A stretch of 64,000 bases of DNA from positions 62,001 to 126,000 of the forward strand of contig QJPP01001815.1 of assembly GCA_003996215.1 (NCBI GenBank), in the 5' to 3' direction. Under the pieces are notes generated by a model. The model was not told where the DNA came from, did no database searches, and worked only from the letters and a program-made list of their open reading frames with translations. Within the stretch, counting starts at the first letter, position 1, and every line of letters starts with the position of its first letter. Made by a program: the position numbers and the translations under genes. Below, in pieces: positions 1 through 12,929 of the stretch. The DNA is from Jaltomata sinuosa (taxonomy: Eukaryota; Streptophyta; Magnoliopsida; Solanales; Solanaceae).

Positions 1-1097
1 CCTTCGTCCGCTCGGTGCTAAGCCTACTCCCAACTGAATGTAAGTGAATGAATGTGAACTGAAATACTGGATAGTTCAAATACTGATATAACTGAGAATG
101 CACAATAATACTGAAAACTGAAAGCATTCAAATCATAAAGCATAACTGACTGAATTATCTGACTAGCAAGTATAAATTATGAGTACTAAAATTAACACAT
201 GCTAGGGTTACTGAATTCTGTATATATGACTATCCTAGGTTCCCAAGAACGCATGTAATGAATTTCATACAAACAATAAAATCTGAATTGCAATGATTTC
301 ATAAGGTTTAGGAACCCTAGGTTTGAAGAACTAATTGAAAACTGAAGAACCAGACTGAATCTAGGGACTCAATAGGTAAAATGGACCCATCGATAAAATA
401 CCACATCCCTGGAAGGAGGTTCTACGGTGAAACCTTTGGGTTTCTTGGGCTGAGCTTGAAGAAAACCTCCTACTTGTTCTTGAGAGAAACCATCTTTCGT
501 TTCTCTATTTTTTCTAAGTGTCGGATGATTTTAAGGAGAATGGAAGATGTAGGTAGTTTTTGACTTATAAATTAGGCTTAGACTAAACAAAATGACATAG
601 CTTAGGCCTTAAAAGAGATAGAAAAAGTTTAAAACACCCCTAGAAAAATAAAAGAAATCTGCTGGAAAAATCGTGACTCGGGTTCCCCGAACAGATTCTA
701 CGGTCCATAGATGCTTATACGGCCCGTAGAAACCCTGTCGTGGTTTCAAGCCTTTGTCGAGCCTCAAGTATGATTTCCATGAATCGGGTTCAAGACTCGT
801 GGATCATTCCACGATTCATAGAACCAGTTCGTGGTTCTTAGAGAAATGGTAGGCCTCAGGTCTGAGTTCCACGGACCCAATCCATGGGTCATGGATCAAT
901 CCACGATCCATAGATACTTTTCTTGGTTCTCAGACTAAATCTTTTGGTCTCTGATATGATTCCATGGGCTCAGTCCATGGCTCGTGGACTATTCCACGAC
1001 TCGTGGATCTGGCTCGTAGATCCTGTCTGACACCTGAACAGTTTCACACTTAGGATTTTGAGTTGGTTCTAGGCTTAGGATTTTTGGGGGTGTCACA
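1..1097 (-). mobile_element. LTR fragment, family H (minus strand)
   Basis: On the minus strand a TGTGACACCCCC start lies at 1097, a usual LTR beginning, and the sequence then runs leftward out of the window. The part at 670-1040 is filled with short inverted repeats built on CGTGGA/TCCACG, for example 798-813 and 983-998, each with 6-bp arms and a 4-nt loop. A TATA-like stretch (TTTATAAGT on the minus strand, near 567-575) follows the array. No coding sequence is seen. It may be the 5' LTR of an element whose body is outside the window, or a solo LTR. It appears to interrupt the LTR of element A at 1098. Confidence 0.6.
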
Positions 1098-3922
1098 CTG
1101 CTCCTTCAACACGATGGCGCAATGGCGCCTCAGCGCCTGGCCTCCTCCAGTGCTATAGTGCTCCTCCGGCGCCGATGGTGCTGGCCTGCGTCAAGCCCTT
1201 ATAAAATCCCTCTTCTTCGTTTTTCAGCTTTCATTTCTTAAATTTCCCAACTCCAAACTGATATTTTTCTCAAACCAGATTTCTCCCATCATTTCTAAGC
1301 TTGGGGAATTCTTCAAATTGTCGGGTAATCTTGCTTCCCTCGCCACATGGTAAGTTTCTTCTTTACCCTACTTGCTTCTTCTCCATTAACAAAAACTTCC
1401 ATTATTATGTGGTCTTAAAGCTTGAGTTTTCTTGGATCGTAGCTATCCTTTTGGCTTGATCATTCATAATTACGGGGATTTCAGTCCTTTAGCTTGTTTT
1501 TCTCATCGTGGTTAGTATTTCTTGCTTTAATTTTCGGTTTCATTCTTAAATTTCCCTCTTTAATTCCCTTCTTGAGCGAGCTATTTTGGGCCCTTTCTCT
1601 TGACCAAATTCACTCAAATTTGGAGCATGCACTCTTGGGGGTAGTGTGTTCATCGTGCGACTTTCTATTTTTAATTTTGGGTTATGGGCCCCACAGGCCC
1701 ACTTTTTACCTAGATTTCAACCTGGCTATAGTTATAGAAATATAGGTATCATTAGCCTCATTTTAATGCATAGTTTATGTTTATGATAGTTTGATTTTGT
1801 TTCAGAGCTTCTTGGAGTGGTTCGGGCTTGGACATTGTCGTTCTAGCAGCTTGTCGTCAGACGCAAGGTAGGTTACGATTTTAACTCTTTTAGACTTTGC
1901 ATATATTGGATATAATTGTACTAATTAACATCCTTGGGTTGGGTTTATTAGCTTGGTACCCTCTCCTTGCCTGTTCTTTCATGTCCATATTATTTCACTC
2001 GTTTGGTTGTAGAATTCATTGTAGTTGCTTATATCACCCTTGCGGTCATGTGTGGCCTTGTATTTGACTCTAGACCATAGATGGTGGTTATTCGGGAATG
2101 TCTGTGAGTCTCGAACATTGTTATTAGTTCATAAAGCTGGTTATTTATGTTGTATAATGATTGGAGCCTATGTTATTAGGTTGATTGTGAGCTGTTGGGC
2201 TGGTATTTGTAATTGAGCATGCCATTATCATGTATATAAGGAGGTTTTTCACATGTTTTACTATGGTTTTGGCTTCAGGCCTACTATTGATGGTTTTCTA
2301 AACCTTGCATGGCCCAGAGGGCCCATTTTTTGATAAAACTGGTTATAAAGGGTTTGAAAATGACGTTCATGGATCTTCTTGGGGTAATAAAGTTAATATG
2401 TTGATTTTATCACTGTTTTCAGACTACTACTAGACTCGGTGAGGCCGGAGTGCTAGACATTTTTTACTGTTGATTGGAGATGATACTATACTTGGTTAGG
2501 CTGAGCATCAGACTTGTTTTACTACTGTTTTAAACCCAATTATGTCCGGGCACCCTTGTAGGGGCTTTTGAGGTTTATTTCATTGATTTAGACCCGGATA
2601 GACTCTGGGCATGCATTGTTGAGATTTGGTTACTAGTTTGGATCCAGATTCATTCTGAACTATTTTGTTGAGGTTATGAGAGTTAGTATGCTGTCGAGGA
2701 CCTTTATGGACCTTGTCGACCTGGAACAGAGGGTACGTACTGTGTGTGCTAGGGGAGGGGTATATGGTGTAGTTGAAGTATACGGGTTGTGTCCTTCCAT
2801 AGATCCTACCTACTGGCCCTATAGGCACCGGAGGAGGTACATACAGGGTTACTGTTCCACCTGTTTTTAACTATTGCATCATATCATACATGTGTGTCCG
2901 ATTCCACCCTTATTTGCTATTTATTGAGTGTACGCTTTGATAGTATGGGATGCCGGAGGGTTTGTCTTCACTTGTATGTGTTCCTCGAGTGTATGGGCGC
3001 ATGTTAGGAGTGTGGGTAGACTTATCATTATTTTATCACAATATGGATCTTTATTATGGTTGTATTCTGGTGATTGGTAATTGAGAGTGGTATTACTAGC
3101 ATGACTTGTTTCTTAATCTTATTTTCGAGCATGGTTACTGTTATTTCTTTTCCTCCTTCCATTCTTACTTGAGGTTACCGGTGTACCGCCTTCTTCTTAA
3201 ACCCTCTTTATATATTGTTATTGCATGGTTTCCAGGTGCGTTACTTCTTTCTTTCACTTAAGTCTATGATATATATTCTAGTAACTAGCCAAGTATGTTG
3301 TCTTCTTCTTGTATCCTTATGTGCTAGCGTCCGTGTACTTATTCATTGTTTTCTGTAACTACTTGCTTCTCTTCTGCTATATTATATCCTTTCTATCTAA
3401 TATGTGCTCAGCCGGCCTATGATACCTAGCCTATGATACCTATTGGGAACCCGTTGCTAGCAATTGGTTCTCATTCTACACTCTGCATCTTTCTGGTGTA
3501 GATCCTAGCGTGGTCCATCCTCACTGATTCATTAGAGACTCATGAGGGATGATTTTTTGGACCATTCGAGGCTGAGGGTGAGCTCTTGATGGCCGGGCTT
3601 AGCTTTTATCTCGTCCTTTGTATCTTGTACTCATTTTGTTATTCGACGACAAATATGTATATATTATTTTGGATCCTTTTGTACTTTGTATACTTAGTTC
3701 CAGCTTTTATACTATGATACCAGGTTTTGGGTTTTGGTTTAGCTTCAGTTTATGTATTCCTATTGCTTATTTATTTATATTGTTCCCTTGCTTCTGCGTA
3801 TTTACTGTTCTTCGGCATGATCATTAGATGGTAGCCCATTACTAACCATTCTGGGCTATGGGGGTTGGTTCGCCTACTGGGGGTTGTAGGTGTCTTCATG
3901 ACCGAGAAATTAGGTCGTGACA
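1098..3922 (+). mobile_element. 5' LTR of Ty3/gypsy element A, start missing
   Basis: The 3' edge is clear: the sequence ends in GGTCGTGACA at 3922, followed by a Met-tRNA type primer site. The last 60 bases (CGCCTACTGGGGGTTGTAGGTG..., GAGAAATTAGG...) match the ends of LTRs F (to 41794) and D (to 59629), so the three belong to one lineage. The LTR start is missing because family H sequence ends at 1097. Near the truncated start are GGCGC/GGCGCC repeats (1113-1180) and then a TATA-like box. Open frames inside it are chance ones. Confidence 0.75.
1199..1207 (+). promoter_or_regulatory. TATA-like box in LTR A
   Basis: TTATAAAAT lies just after the GGCGCC-rich stretch and before a pyrimidine-rich leader, the usual core-promoter place in an LTR. 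Judged by motif only. Confidence 0.45.
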
Positions 3923-3925
3923 GCT

Positions 3926-3938
3926 TGATATCAGAGCC
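3926..3938 (+). promoter_or_regulatory. primer binding site of element A
   Basis: TGATATCAGAGCC starts 3 bases after the LTR end. It differs by one base from TGGTATCAGAGC, the complement of the 3' end of initiator Met tRNA used by many plant LTR elements. Confidence 0.7.
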
Positions 3939-4134
3939 TAGGTTCACCAGTGTCATCGGTATAGGAGCCAATATCTGGTAGAGTCCTACGGATCGGGGCG
4001 GAGACATCCGTACTCAATCTTCGGGAGGCTACAGTGACATCTTAGGAATGTGACTCTTTTCTTTCCTCTATCTTGTGCGTAGTATCCTCGAAAGCTTCTT
4101 GAAATCTCATTTGTTCTAGTTCATTCTCCTGTAG

Positions 4135-6012
4135 ATGGTTCGTACGAGATCGTCGACATCAGGCAGAGGTGAGCCTTCGACTCCAACACCCCCGCCTTTA
4201 GCTAGAGGCCAAAGAGGTCATAGAGATAGAGCTAGGGGACGTGCCCGAGCAGTAGCACCAGTTAGAGCTCCTAGAGTCGAGGTTGAGCTCGAGTTTATCC
4301 AGAGCAACAGTATATGGACCAGGGGATAGCCCAGGGGATAGCCCAGGGGACAGCCCAGGTGCCACCAACTCAAGTATCAGCTTCAGTGCCAGCATCAGCC
4401 CCAGCTCAGTCTTTAGGTGTCTGGGATTTACTTCTACAGTTTTTGGGTATGATCGGGGATCATCCTGTTGAGGTAGCACAGACATCTGCTCAGGGGGAAG
4501 CCCTGTGTGCACAGAGTTCAGGAGTGAAGCCTGCTACTGCGGCCCCCTGTGCTGAGGTTCTTCTGGTTCCATCTGTTGTACAGACTCTTGCTCCTCGCCC
4601 AGCTATGACAAAGAAGAGCAGAAGGCTTTGGGCAGATTTCTAAGATTGGCTACACCTAGATTTGCTGGTATACCCGGTCAAGATCCACATGACTTTATCA
4701 CTACTTGTGAGGAGATGCTACACCATTTGGGTTTATTGGAGACTCACGGTGTTGGATACACTACTTATCATCTAAGTTATGGTGGAGGGCCCAGTTTGCT
4801 TGCAGGCCATCTTCATCACCTCTGTTACCTTGTTCAGAGTTCTATGAGGCCTTTATGACCAAGTTCTTGCCGCAGAGCAATAGAGAGTGTCGCAGGGAGA
4901 AGTTCACTAGGCTTATGCAGGGTACTATGACCGTATCTGAGTATGATACTTGCTTTCCTCAGCTTGCTCTATTTGGGACCATGATTATCCCTACCGATCC
5001 CAATAGAGTTTGCATATTTGTTTGGAGTTTGAGACTAGAGTTTAGACAGTCAACTGAGGTGTTAGTTGCTAGCGGGCGATCCTTCCAGGCTATTGTGGAT
5101 CATGTTTGCACTATAAAGGACTTGTATTGCCATGATATGGGGTCTAGAGATAAGAGGCATCAACATCAAGGCAGCTACAATGGTTCCCATCATAGTGGTA
5201 GGGATTCAGGCCAGTAGGGCTGAGGTTATCAGCCACAGCATCACCAGGGCCAGTCTAGTCGACCGGTTTAAGCTTTATTTCAGGCTTCTGGTAGTTCTCC
5301 ATTTGTGCAAGGTCAGAGTAGTCAGCAGGGTCAACGTGGTCAGTCTTCGAGGGGTACAACTTCTAGGGCATCAGGCCATGGTGGCCATATGGATTCAGCT
5401 GGTTCATCTCGATAGAGTGGTCCGTTAAGGCCTTGCTATGAATGTGATGTTAGCAGTCACTATGCCAGAGAGTGCCCCCAGCAGGGTAAAGCTTGCTATG
5501 AGCATGGGTCAGTGGTCATTACGCTAGAGATTGCCCCCAATTGGGTACAGTTCAATTGGCCCAGCCTATTCGTGCAGTTCAGCCACTGGCTAGAGGAGGT
5601 GGTGGTCCGGCTAGAGGTGATGGCCAGCATGGAAAGACAGGTGGTAGGGATGGTGGTCGATCAAGTGGTGGTCGTCATCAGTTTTATGCGGTCCCTGGAA
5701 AACCAGAGGCAGAGGCCTCAGATGCTGTGATCACAGGTACGATTTATGTATGCTGACAGCCAGCTTTTGCTTTATTTGATCCTGGATCTACTTGCTGGTA
5801 TGTTTCTGCCTTTTTTGCTTGTTTAGGGTTGGCTAGTGAGCCTTTATCTGTGCCTGTATCTGTTTCGACCCCAATAGGAGATTCTTTAGTAGTGGATCAG
5901 ATTGTGAGATCATGTATGATTTCTGTTGGAAATATTGAGACTTAGGGAGATTTGATGATTCTTGATATGTTAGATTTTGATGTGATTCTGGGCATGGACT
6001 GGTTATCCCCTA
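4135..6012 (+). pseudogene. Ty3/gypsy gag-protease remnant (element A)
   Basis: The ATG at 4135 starts a basic, Ser/Pro-rich leader (MVRTRSSTSGRGE). Frameshifts then break the gene. A retrotransposon gag domain is seen at 4628-5217 (RFLRLATPRFAGIPGQDPHD and MTVSEYDTCF). A CCHC knuckle follows near 5440-5480 (CYEC..SSHYARECPQ). A second, damaged knuckle and a Gly/Arg-rich linker come next. The aspartic protease shows LFDPGST near 5775 and FDVILGMDWLSP near 5980-6012. The order fits the Tekay/Del-like chromovirus lineage with a Met primer site. In-frame stops occur (for example TAG at 5943), and the sequence changes abruptly after the protease, so reverse transcriptase, RNase H and integrase are absent. 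It is not functional. Confidence 0.85.
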
Positions 6013-7785
6013 AAAATGATATTTTCCTAAAAATGATTTATTATTTCTAAACATATTTTGGGGAGGGCTTAGGCAATTTGAGGCGATTTTCACCTATTTT
6101 TAACTAGAATTCTTCGTAAAGATAAGTTATTTATCCCCATTAACTGGTTTTTCGATTCTTCAACCTTACAATCACTAGTTTATGGGTTTTGGGGAGGCTG
6201 TAACTTGACCTAGCTGTAATTTCTAGTGCAAGGGGGGTAAATTTGATGTAAAACCTTTGGATTTTAGTGAAAGGTTGATTATTTACTCTTGCATGACTAT
6301 AATTCACTAATGTAACCATGAAATTGGTAGTTTTAAGGTTAATTTATGGTGGAAAAGCCCTAGAATGGTGGGATGATCATGAAATCGGCCTTGGGGTTCA
6401 GGATTAGATTGTAATCTTTGATATTATAGGTCATTTGATTGATTATGTATTTATATCCCTATTTTTAGACCACAATCAAGCCGAGCTTGTAAGAAAAGGG
6501 AAAACTCAGGTTCAGTAGAGCATTTCAGGCTTGGATTGAGGTAGATGAATGTTTAAATGTAGTTGAAATCCAATTTTTGTTATGTGAGCATGATAACAGT
6601 TCTTTAGTATTGCTTGTACAATGCATGTTCAATGAAAGTGAATGACTATTTGATATCCTAAGTGTTAATCACATGCAATGAGTTTATTGAAAGCTTGTTG
6701 GTTTTTACAAGTGTTGTTCTGTTATCATTATGGTTGTGATTGTATTGATATCTGTCATTATTGTGGAATGTACCAATATTTGAATATTTCCACGGGATTG
6801 GTTGATATAAGATTGGAAGACACTTGATGTCTGGGATTTGGTACATAGACAAGAGCTCGTCCCCTGCAGGTCATGGCTAGTGGGCGACTATAAGATCCTT
6901 AGCATGTGTGTACAGGTATTTGACGAGTGTGATGGTTCCTTGAGTGAACTGAAAACTATGTGTTTTCCTGATTATATTGGTTCCTTGAGTGAACTGGGCT
7001 TAAGTGTTGTCATTATAATGTTTGTTCCTTGAATAAATCGGGTTTGCGTGCTTAATTGCTAAAGGTGGTTTTTTTTATGTAAATCAGGATGCATGTTAAT
7101 TGCCATAGTTGTTTTCTTAAGGATCCTTGAGTGGTCCATATTAAATGCAAGATGTGAAATAATTCTGTGTTGTCTATTATTTGTATAGTTGGGACATGAT
7201 CATATGATTGTTGAGTCATAGTTGTTAACTTGGAGTCTTATTGGTGGTCATAGTTTGACTTGACTTATTATCCTTGTTGACTTATATTGATTGAACTTCA
7301 TGTTGTACTTGTTACAAGGTTAAGCGTTATGAACTTGGAGTAGAGTTGCATGATAGAGTTTATGGTTGTCGTACTATGTTATGGTTATGTATTCATATTT
7401 CTCATTTTGGGTTGGTCGATGACCCTACCTGTACACCGTTATTTCTTGTGTACTGATATTATACGTGCTCTTCGTTTTATTGAGTACAAAGCATATTTCA
7501 GTGACTGTTTTGAGACCTCAGCTGTGATTCAGACAGTATTCGAACTCAAGGGTGAGCTGCATCTTCCGGGCTAGGAATGGTACGATGACTTTTAGGTTCT
7601 AGGGGTGGTTTATTTCTTCATACTTATTCTTACTCTTCAGTTAAGATATTGATTATTGGCTTTATTAATGAGATTGATTTAGTTGTCCATTTTCAGCTAA
7701 GTGTTGGATAGTTAATAAGGTTAGTTGGTTCTCCCACAGGGGGATTTAGTATGGCTGTCACTCATGGCGGGTTTAGGTCGTGACA
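6013..7785 (+). mobile_element. LTR-like fragment of a second gypsy-type family
   Basis: The sequence departs from the element A protease at 6013. It ends in GTTTAGGTCGTGACA at 7785, the same kind of 3' LTR end as in A, D and F but with otherwise different sequence. No primer site follows. Short tandem phrases occur (GGTTCCTTGAGTGAACTG at 6932 and 6979). There is no convincing coding sequence. It may be a solo or 3' LTR; the left edge is uncertain. Confidence 0.5.
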
Positions 7786-8012
7786 GTTTGATTGGAAACA
7801 AGTTATCCCGGGATAATTAATCTCAAAATTAGTTATCCCGTGATTAGTTATTCTATCATGTATATATGATAACTTATCCTATCACTATGATATAAATAGT
7901 GGGATAAATCATCCCGAGACTAACTAATACCTCCAACCAAATGCAGGATAAAATAATCCTGTATTTTATCCCAAGACTATTATACCTTATACCTCATACC
8001 AAACAACCCCTA
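7786..8012. mobile_element. MITE remnant with inverted GGGATAA/TTATCCC motifs
   Basis: It starts GTTTGATTGGAAACAAG and ends ATACCAAACAACCCC, whose complement GGGGTTGTTTGGTAT is similar to the start. Inside are several TTATCCC and GGGATAA words in opposing directions, as in a folded MITE. The left end looks cut by the LTR ending at 7785. Superfamily is not clear. Confidence 0.45.
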
Positions 8013-8271
8013 AGCAGGTGACACTTAACCTTACTTTAACCTTATATTTGCTATACCCACCATGAAAATTAGTATACCATGCTTTTAATTAGATATATTC
8101 CATTAACTAGATGCTAAGTTACTTGTAAAAAAATCACTTGGGTTTATGAACAAACTAGCAACTTTTAAGATTTTTTATGTTATTTTCTATTTTTAGGATA
8201 GAATAGAATTTTTTTGTAGTATTTATGTTGTATGCTTTATACTTAACTTTTGTTTTTCTTTTGAAGGTACC

Positions 8272-9358
8272 ATGTCTTCAAAGCGTAAAAGAACCAGCAC
8301 CGGAAAGGAAAAGGCTACAACTAGTAGCCAAAACAAGGATAAGAGGCGTAGACAAAAAAAGGAGGGACAACCCCAAGCACCGAAATTTCCTTATAGGTTA
8401 GAAGTGGTTGACCCATTGTCAGACAAAGGTACATCCAATTTGAGTAAGCTCCTATGATCGTCCCCGTAGCAAATATTGATATATCTCTTTTTCACAATAA
8501 GTTTTTATTCTTCTACAAGAACATAATAAAAATGGGTTTGGAAAGCTTGCTAAATTCATATGGCGTAGCAAACATGTATATCGTGAAAGAGTTTTATGCA
8601 AATTGGGAGCTGGGAGTTGATTAAAAAAAAGAATATGAAGTCAATGTGAGAGGGGTAGTGGTGTAATTCTCTTACCATACGATCAATGAATATATGAAGT
8701 TTAAAGAATGCCCATAAGAGATATTTGAGGACTTCTATAAAACACCGGACTACAAAGAGCTAAGGTTGCAAGTGTGCGATAAATATTCAGATGCGGTATG
8801 AAAACGTGATGCGATAAAAAAGCATGCCTCCTACCCAAGACACAAGTTTTATTTGGCATCTAAGATATTGTTGAGGTTCATCAACAATTGCATCACCCCA
8901 ATCTCCAATGACTCACATGCCTTAAAGTTTAAAATTTACTTGATCTATGCCATCATACCCAAGATAAAAATTAACATGGACATGATCATACTTGGAGAGA
9001 TGATTCGAGTAAAGGGAGGAGGTAGAGGCTGATTGTTCTACCCAAGTATGATAACCGTCATTCTTAGAAGAGCCTTGGTTCCTACAAAGAAAGGTGTAGA
9101 TAGGGAGCTTGAGCCACCGACGAAGCTCTATGATGTCACGACCGTGAAGAATGAGGACACCTTCAAAAAATAACTATCGAGGAGAGATTGGCACGCATGG
9201 AAGAATTCATGAAGTTTTTGACTTTTGGTGTGAAGAAGAGAATTGACAACAATGAAGCTAGCCAAGACGAGGTCGAGGCTATGAGGCAACTCACACCGGC
9301 TACTCGTATTTTTCTTGGCATTGATGTACAAATAGGGGATTTTTCAAGTGGACTATGA
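8272..9358 (+). pseudogene. 'putative plant transposon protein' family remnant
   Basis: The ATG at 8272 opens a Lys/Arg/Ser-rich N-terminus of about 60 residues (MSSKRKRTSTGKEKATTSS). After a break, matching frames continue with VKEFYANWELG, a VRGVVV motif, NEYMKF and a later helical part (ASYPRHKFYLASKILLRFIN). They end in EERLARMEEFMKF and a stop at 9358. The order 'EFYAN - VRG - INEY/F' resembles proteins annotated in plants as putative plant transposon protein domain proteins, which are often found inside LTR elements. At least three stops or frame changes occur. The same kind of remnant lies antisense at 52606-53990. The function of the family is not known to me. Confidence 0.5.
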
Positions 9359-9714
9359 TGCCTACTGAGTACAAGTGGATTATACTCACTCCGAATTTTT
9401 TGCATCCTTCTGATGCAGATCTCAGTACGAGTGGACCTCGCGGCTAGAATTCATATTTTTGATATCTTTGAAGCTGTGGTAAGCTCTTGTGCTCGGAGAT
9501 TGTCCCAGTTTCATCTATTTTTATTTCTATCTTACTTAGTTTTTTGGACAACCTTGTATTTTGGTTTGACATTATGTATGAGAGTCGCTCTTGTACTTAT
9601 GACTTCTGAGTCTTGGGGATTTAGGATTGCTTTGTTCAGTAACATTTGACGATGTTTTGAGATTTTATTATTACTTATGCATATGGATTTCACTTTATTG
9701 TCTTTACTTTCAAC
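9359..9714. other. noncoding tail, retroelement-like
   Basis: No gene is seen. The text (Ser/Leu-rich chance frames, runs such as TTTTTGGACAACCTTGTATTTTGG cut short here) resembles U3/R parts of gypsy LTRs in general composition, but no edge can be placed. Confidence 0.25.
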
Positions 9715-10792
9715 TAGTATACGTGCCCACGCGATGCGCGAATTATTTCCAAAAAAAGAAAGACAAATAATGTAATAATCTTGAGTTTAAGTTTTGATCA
9801 TCTTAAATAGTGCTAACAGAATAAGAAATTGTACTAACACAACATCGTAATAACATGAAAGAAGTTGCACCGCAAAAGAACTGAATACATTTTTCCCAAA
9901 ATTCATATTGAACACATCAAGTTTTTCAACTCCAATATCCCATTATGCTTTCTGTGAGTTGATGGCAAAAAGGGAATGAGCAACCCTTTCAACATTGTAT
10001 TTCACCAAAATTCTGCACCTGGCAAAACAAAACATATATTCTAATAGTCACATTTAGGCAAGCAAAGCTCACATCGTTTGTGTTAACTATGAATACAGAA
10101 AATCGTGAATAAATGGAACAAACTATCAAATATTTAAAGTACATTAATATGATGTTTCATTATGAGAAAATTGATATTCTTGGGGTCTGACATAAAAGTT
10201 TTGCCTTCGATCTTCCACTGTATCTTTCCCAGTTATGTCCTATACTTATCCTCTCTACCAATAATAGCTACATAAAGATCCAGTCATAGGTTACATACTT
10301 GCATCATATAAAATGCTACTTAAAGGAGGATACCTCTGGTCTAATCAATCAAAGCCCCACAAAAACAGAAACAAAATGCATGGTCAGTCAAAGCCAATCA
10401 GTTAGAATGTGACATCTTTAATTATCTCGAAATAGAATAGAATGAATGGTTGAAATATTCAACCAAAGTCGATCAATTAATGAAAATATAAGAACTAAGG
10501 AGTTATCTCCTTTATTAGGTAAAAAGGATTGAATTCCTCATGGCAGAAGTTCTTTGAGATAATGTCAAATTCTTATGCATTCAATCAAGGACACCATGAA
10601 ACATATCAATTGAAATCAACACAAAATTTCCTCCATATAGCTTGTGATCTCTCAGAGTTTCTTAAATTTTATCACAAAGTGGTGTACAAATATAGACTCA
10701 AAGATGTGACCTAGTGGTCAATAAAGTAGGAGAAATATGGGATCTCCAATTTAAAGCGGAGGTAAATTTTTTAGGTGATTTCTTCCCATTTG

Positions 10793-10933
10793 TCACCGAA
10801 GATAGAGTTGCTGGAGATTCGCAAGGGGTTGGACTTTGCATCTTCTGGCGAGAGAGGCTTGGCTCTCACTGACACATGGAATCTCTCCATCCTTCATGTG
10901 AACAACGAACTCTAAAGCAGTCCATTGACTCAT
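10793..10933 (-). CDS. short open frame inside Helitron-like DNA, unknown
   Basis: A 46-residue minus-strand frame starts with ATG at 10933 (MSQWTALEFVVHMKDGEIPC) and stops at 10793. It has even, protein-like composition rather than the Phe/Leu/Lys bias of chance AT-rich frames. I do not recognise it. It may be the first or only surviving piece of a captured gene. Confidence 0.25.
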   Translation of the reverse strand: MSQWTALEFVVHMKDGEIPCVSESQASLARRCKVQPLANLQQLYLR

Positions 10934-12929
10934 AGTTTAGTCTAAATCCACATCTATATATAATAGTAAAGAAAGAAAACAGGGAAACAAACATGTACAT
11001 GTGACACGATCGTGCATGAAATCATGCCCTGTTGAATGGCCATATAGATCGTTATATGATTATACAAATATAACTAAAAAGGATTCATGAAGAAGAAGTA
11101 AAAGTTGTGGGAACAACACAAAGTTGTTCACCCAAATTCCAAATAGTATACCTTAAACGATTGACCAACACTTCAATCAACTTTCCTACATTGCACATGT
11201 TCTAATTTAAATCTTTAAAGTACTCGTGACATCCTCTAAAAGTGTTTCGAGGAAAAAATAGTGAGTAAATTAAGTAAAAATAGATAAGGATAATTTAGAA
11301 ACCAAAGAAATGAGCCTACATTTTCGTCAACTCTGCGAGGACTTTCTCAGGAGCACAAAATCTTGTCCCTGTATCCGAAGCAATGACATTGCCAATTAAG
11401 AAAAGGGAGAACCCAGGAAGGGATGACAGTATTATTTCGGGCTCTAAAACAACGTTTGGGCTAAAGTTGATGCACAACAGTCTTAAAATGACACAACATA
11501 ACTTTAAACTTGGAGAAATTACTAAACTTGTCATCCATAATAGTCGCTTTCAGCTCCAAATTCTGTCTTTTTCTTCATCTTACACAAACTACTAACCAAA
11601 ATAACACCAACCAAAGTAATCCCTATAATATACTAACCCTTCTTATCCTAATTTATTTTGAAGTTTTATCTGTTTTACTACGATCAGATAAAACTTAAAC
11701 AAACTTCCAACCATACCACTCCCTTCTCTTCTTTCATGCTTTCCTCGTTTCTTCTTCAATAATGTCATCCCTCTTCTCACCTTACAGAATCATACCAACA
11801 CTTACTCAAACCTTTCCCTTTTACACGTCTATTTCTTCATTTTCTCCAAAATCAACATGTAATTTTGAGTTTTCCATCTTAGACCCAATTGCTATTACAT
11901 TAAAGACTTCTCGACTTCATGACCATCACGACTTCAGAATACATAGAGATAGCTGAATCATCAATCAAACTGAGAGAGATAAGCAGGTAACAAACTCGAA
12001 AAGAGGAGATTTATCTTTGCCAAGTGGCAATGCTAAACTTTAAGCAGTGGTACATTACTTGTTAACCTCCATTAAATTAAACCTTTTATGTTTTACTAAA
12101 TCTAGCTAGCTAAAATGAAAAACTAACTGATTATAATAAACTTATTTTATGTCACCAATCTCCATCCATAATGATAACATGTTCAACAAAGGCTTATTGG
12201 GCAAGATAAAAGTAGAACATGCTTATATCAGTCCATCACTTGCATAACATGAGTTTGATAATCCATATGACGTCAAATGGTACAACAGATATATCAGATT
12301 AGGTATAACGGATTCATGCCAAATTGACATGCCTATAATTAGTGGATAAATCTAAGAAACAATAAACATACACAATTTTGGAAACAAATGCAATCTTGAA
12401 GGTTTAAAGAGCTAACCATATAGGATTCAATCAGATACATGTTAAGAAAGTTTTGCATACCACAACCAGCAATATGACCTGAGAAGTCAAGTAAATCCTA
12501 GCAAAAGAGTGATAGTTCATACGTTTACCTCAAAAATAGATTATCTTAAATATGTGAATGGACTTTCAAAGTTGCCGGTGTTAAAATCAAAAACATATCT
12601 GAAACACCTCTTTCATGTATATTTTATAAGAGATGAAAATCACCATCATTAAATAAAAAAGAGAGTTTGTCAATCATAAAAGAATGCTTACTTGCCAGTG
12701 TTGTTGGGTTGATAAGCCTTCTCCATTCCCCTGCCTAATTCCATCAAACTTCATAACCAATCACAATTAATTAAATAAGGTAAACTAAAACCTTGTTAAA
12801 GTTTAGCCTTTCTGCAATATTAGCCATTACCATTTTTGGCCGAGTAATATAAGCAATGAAAGTGTGATTGAATAAATTTAAATGGTGACTAAATTATATT
12901 TCAAAGAACTTGTGTTACCTAATGAACTG

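Noticed and set aside
1494..2216. Hydrophobic open frames as membrane proteins
   Set aside because: They lie inside LTR A and reflect T-rich sequence; no start context or family match.
11762..11956. Plus-strand 64-residue frame starting MSSLFSPYRIIP as a plastid-targeted gene
   Set aside because: Transit-like composition but no continuation, no splice site that opens a further frame, and strand opposite to the other exon-like pieces; evidence too weak.
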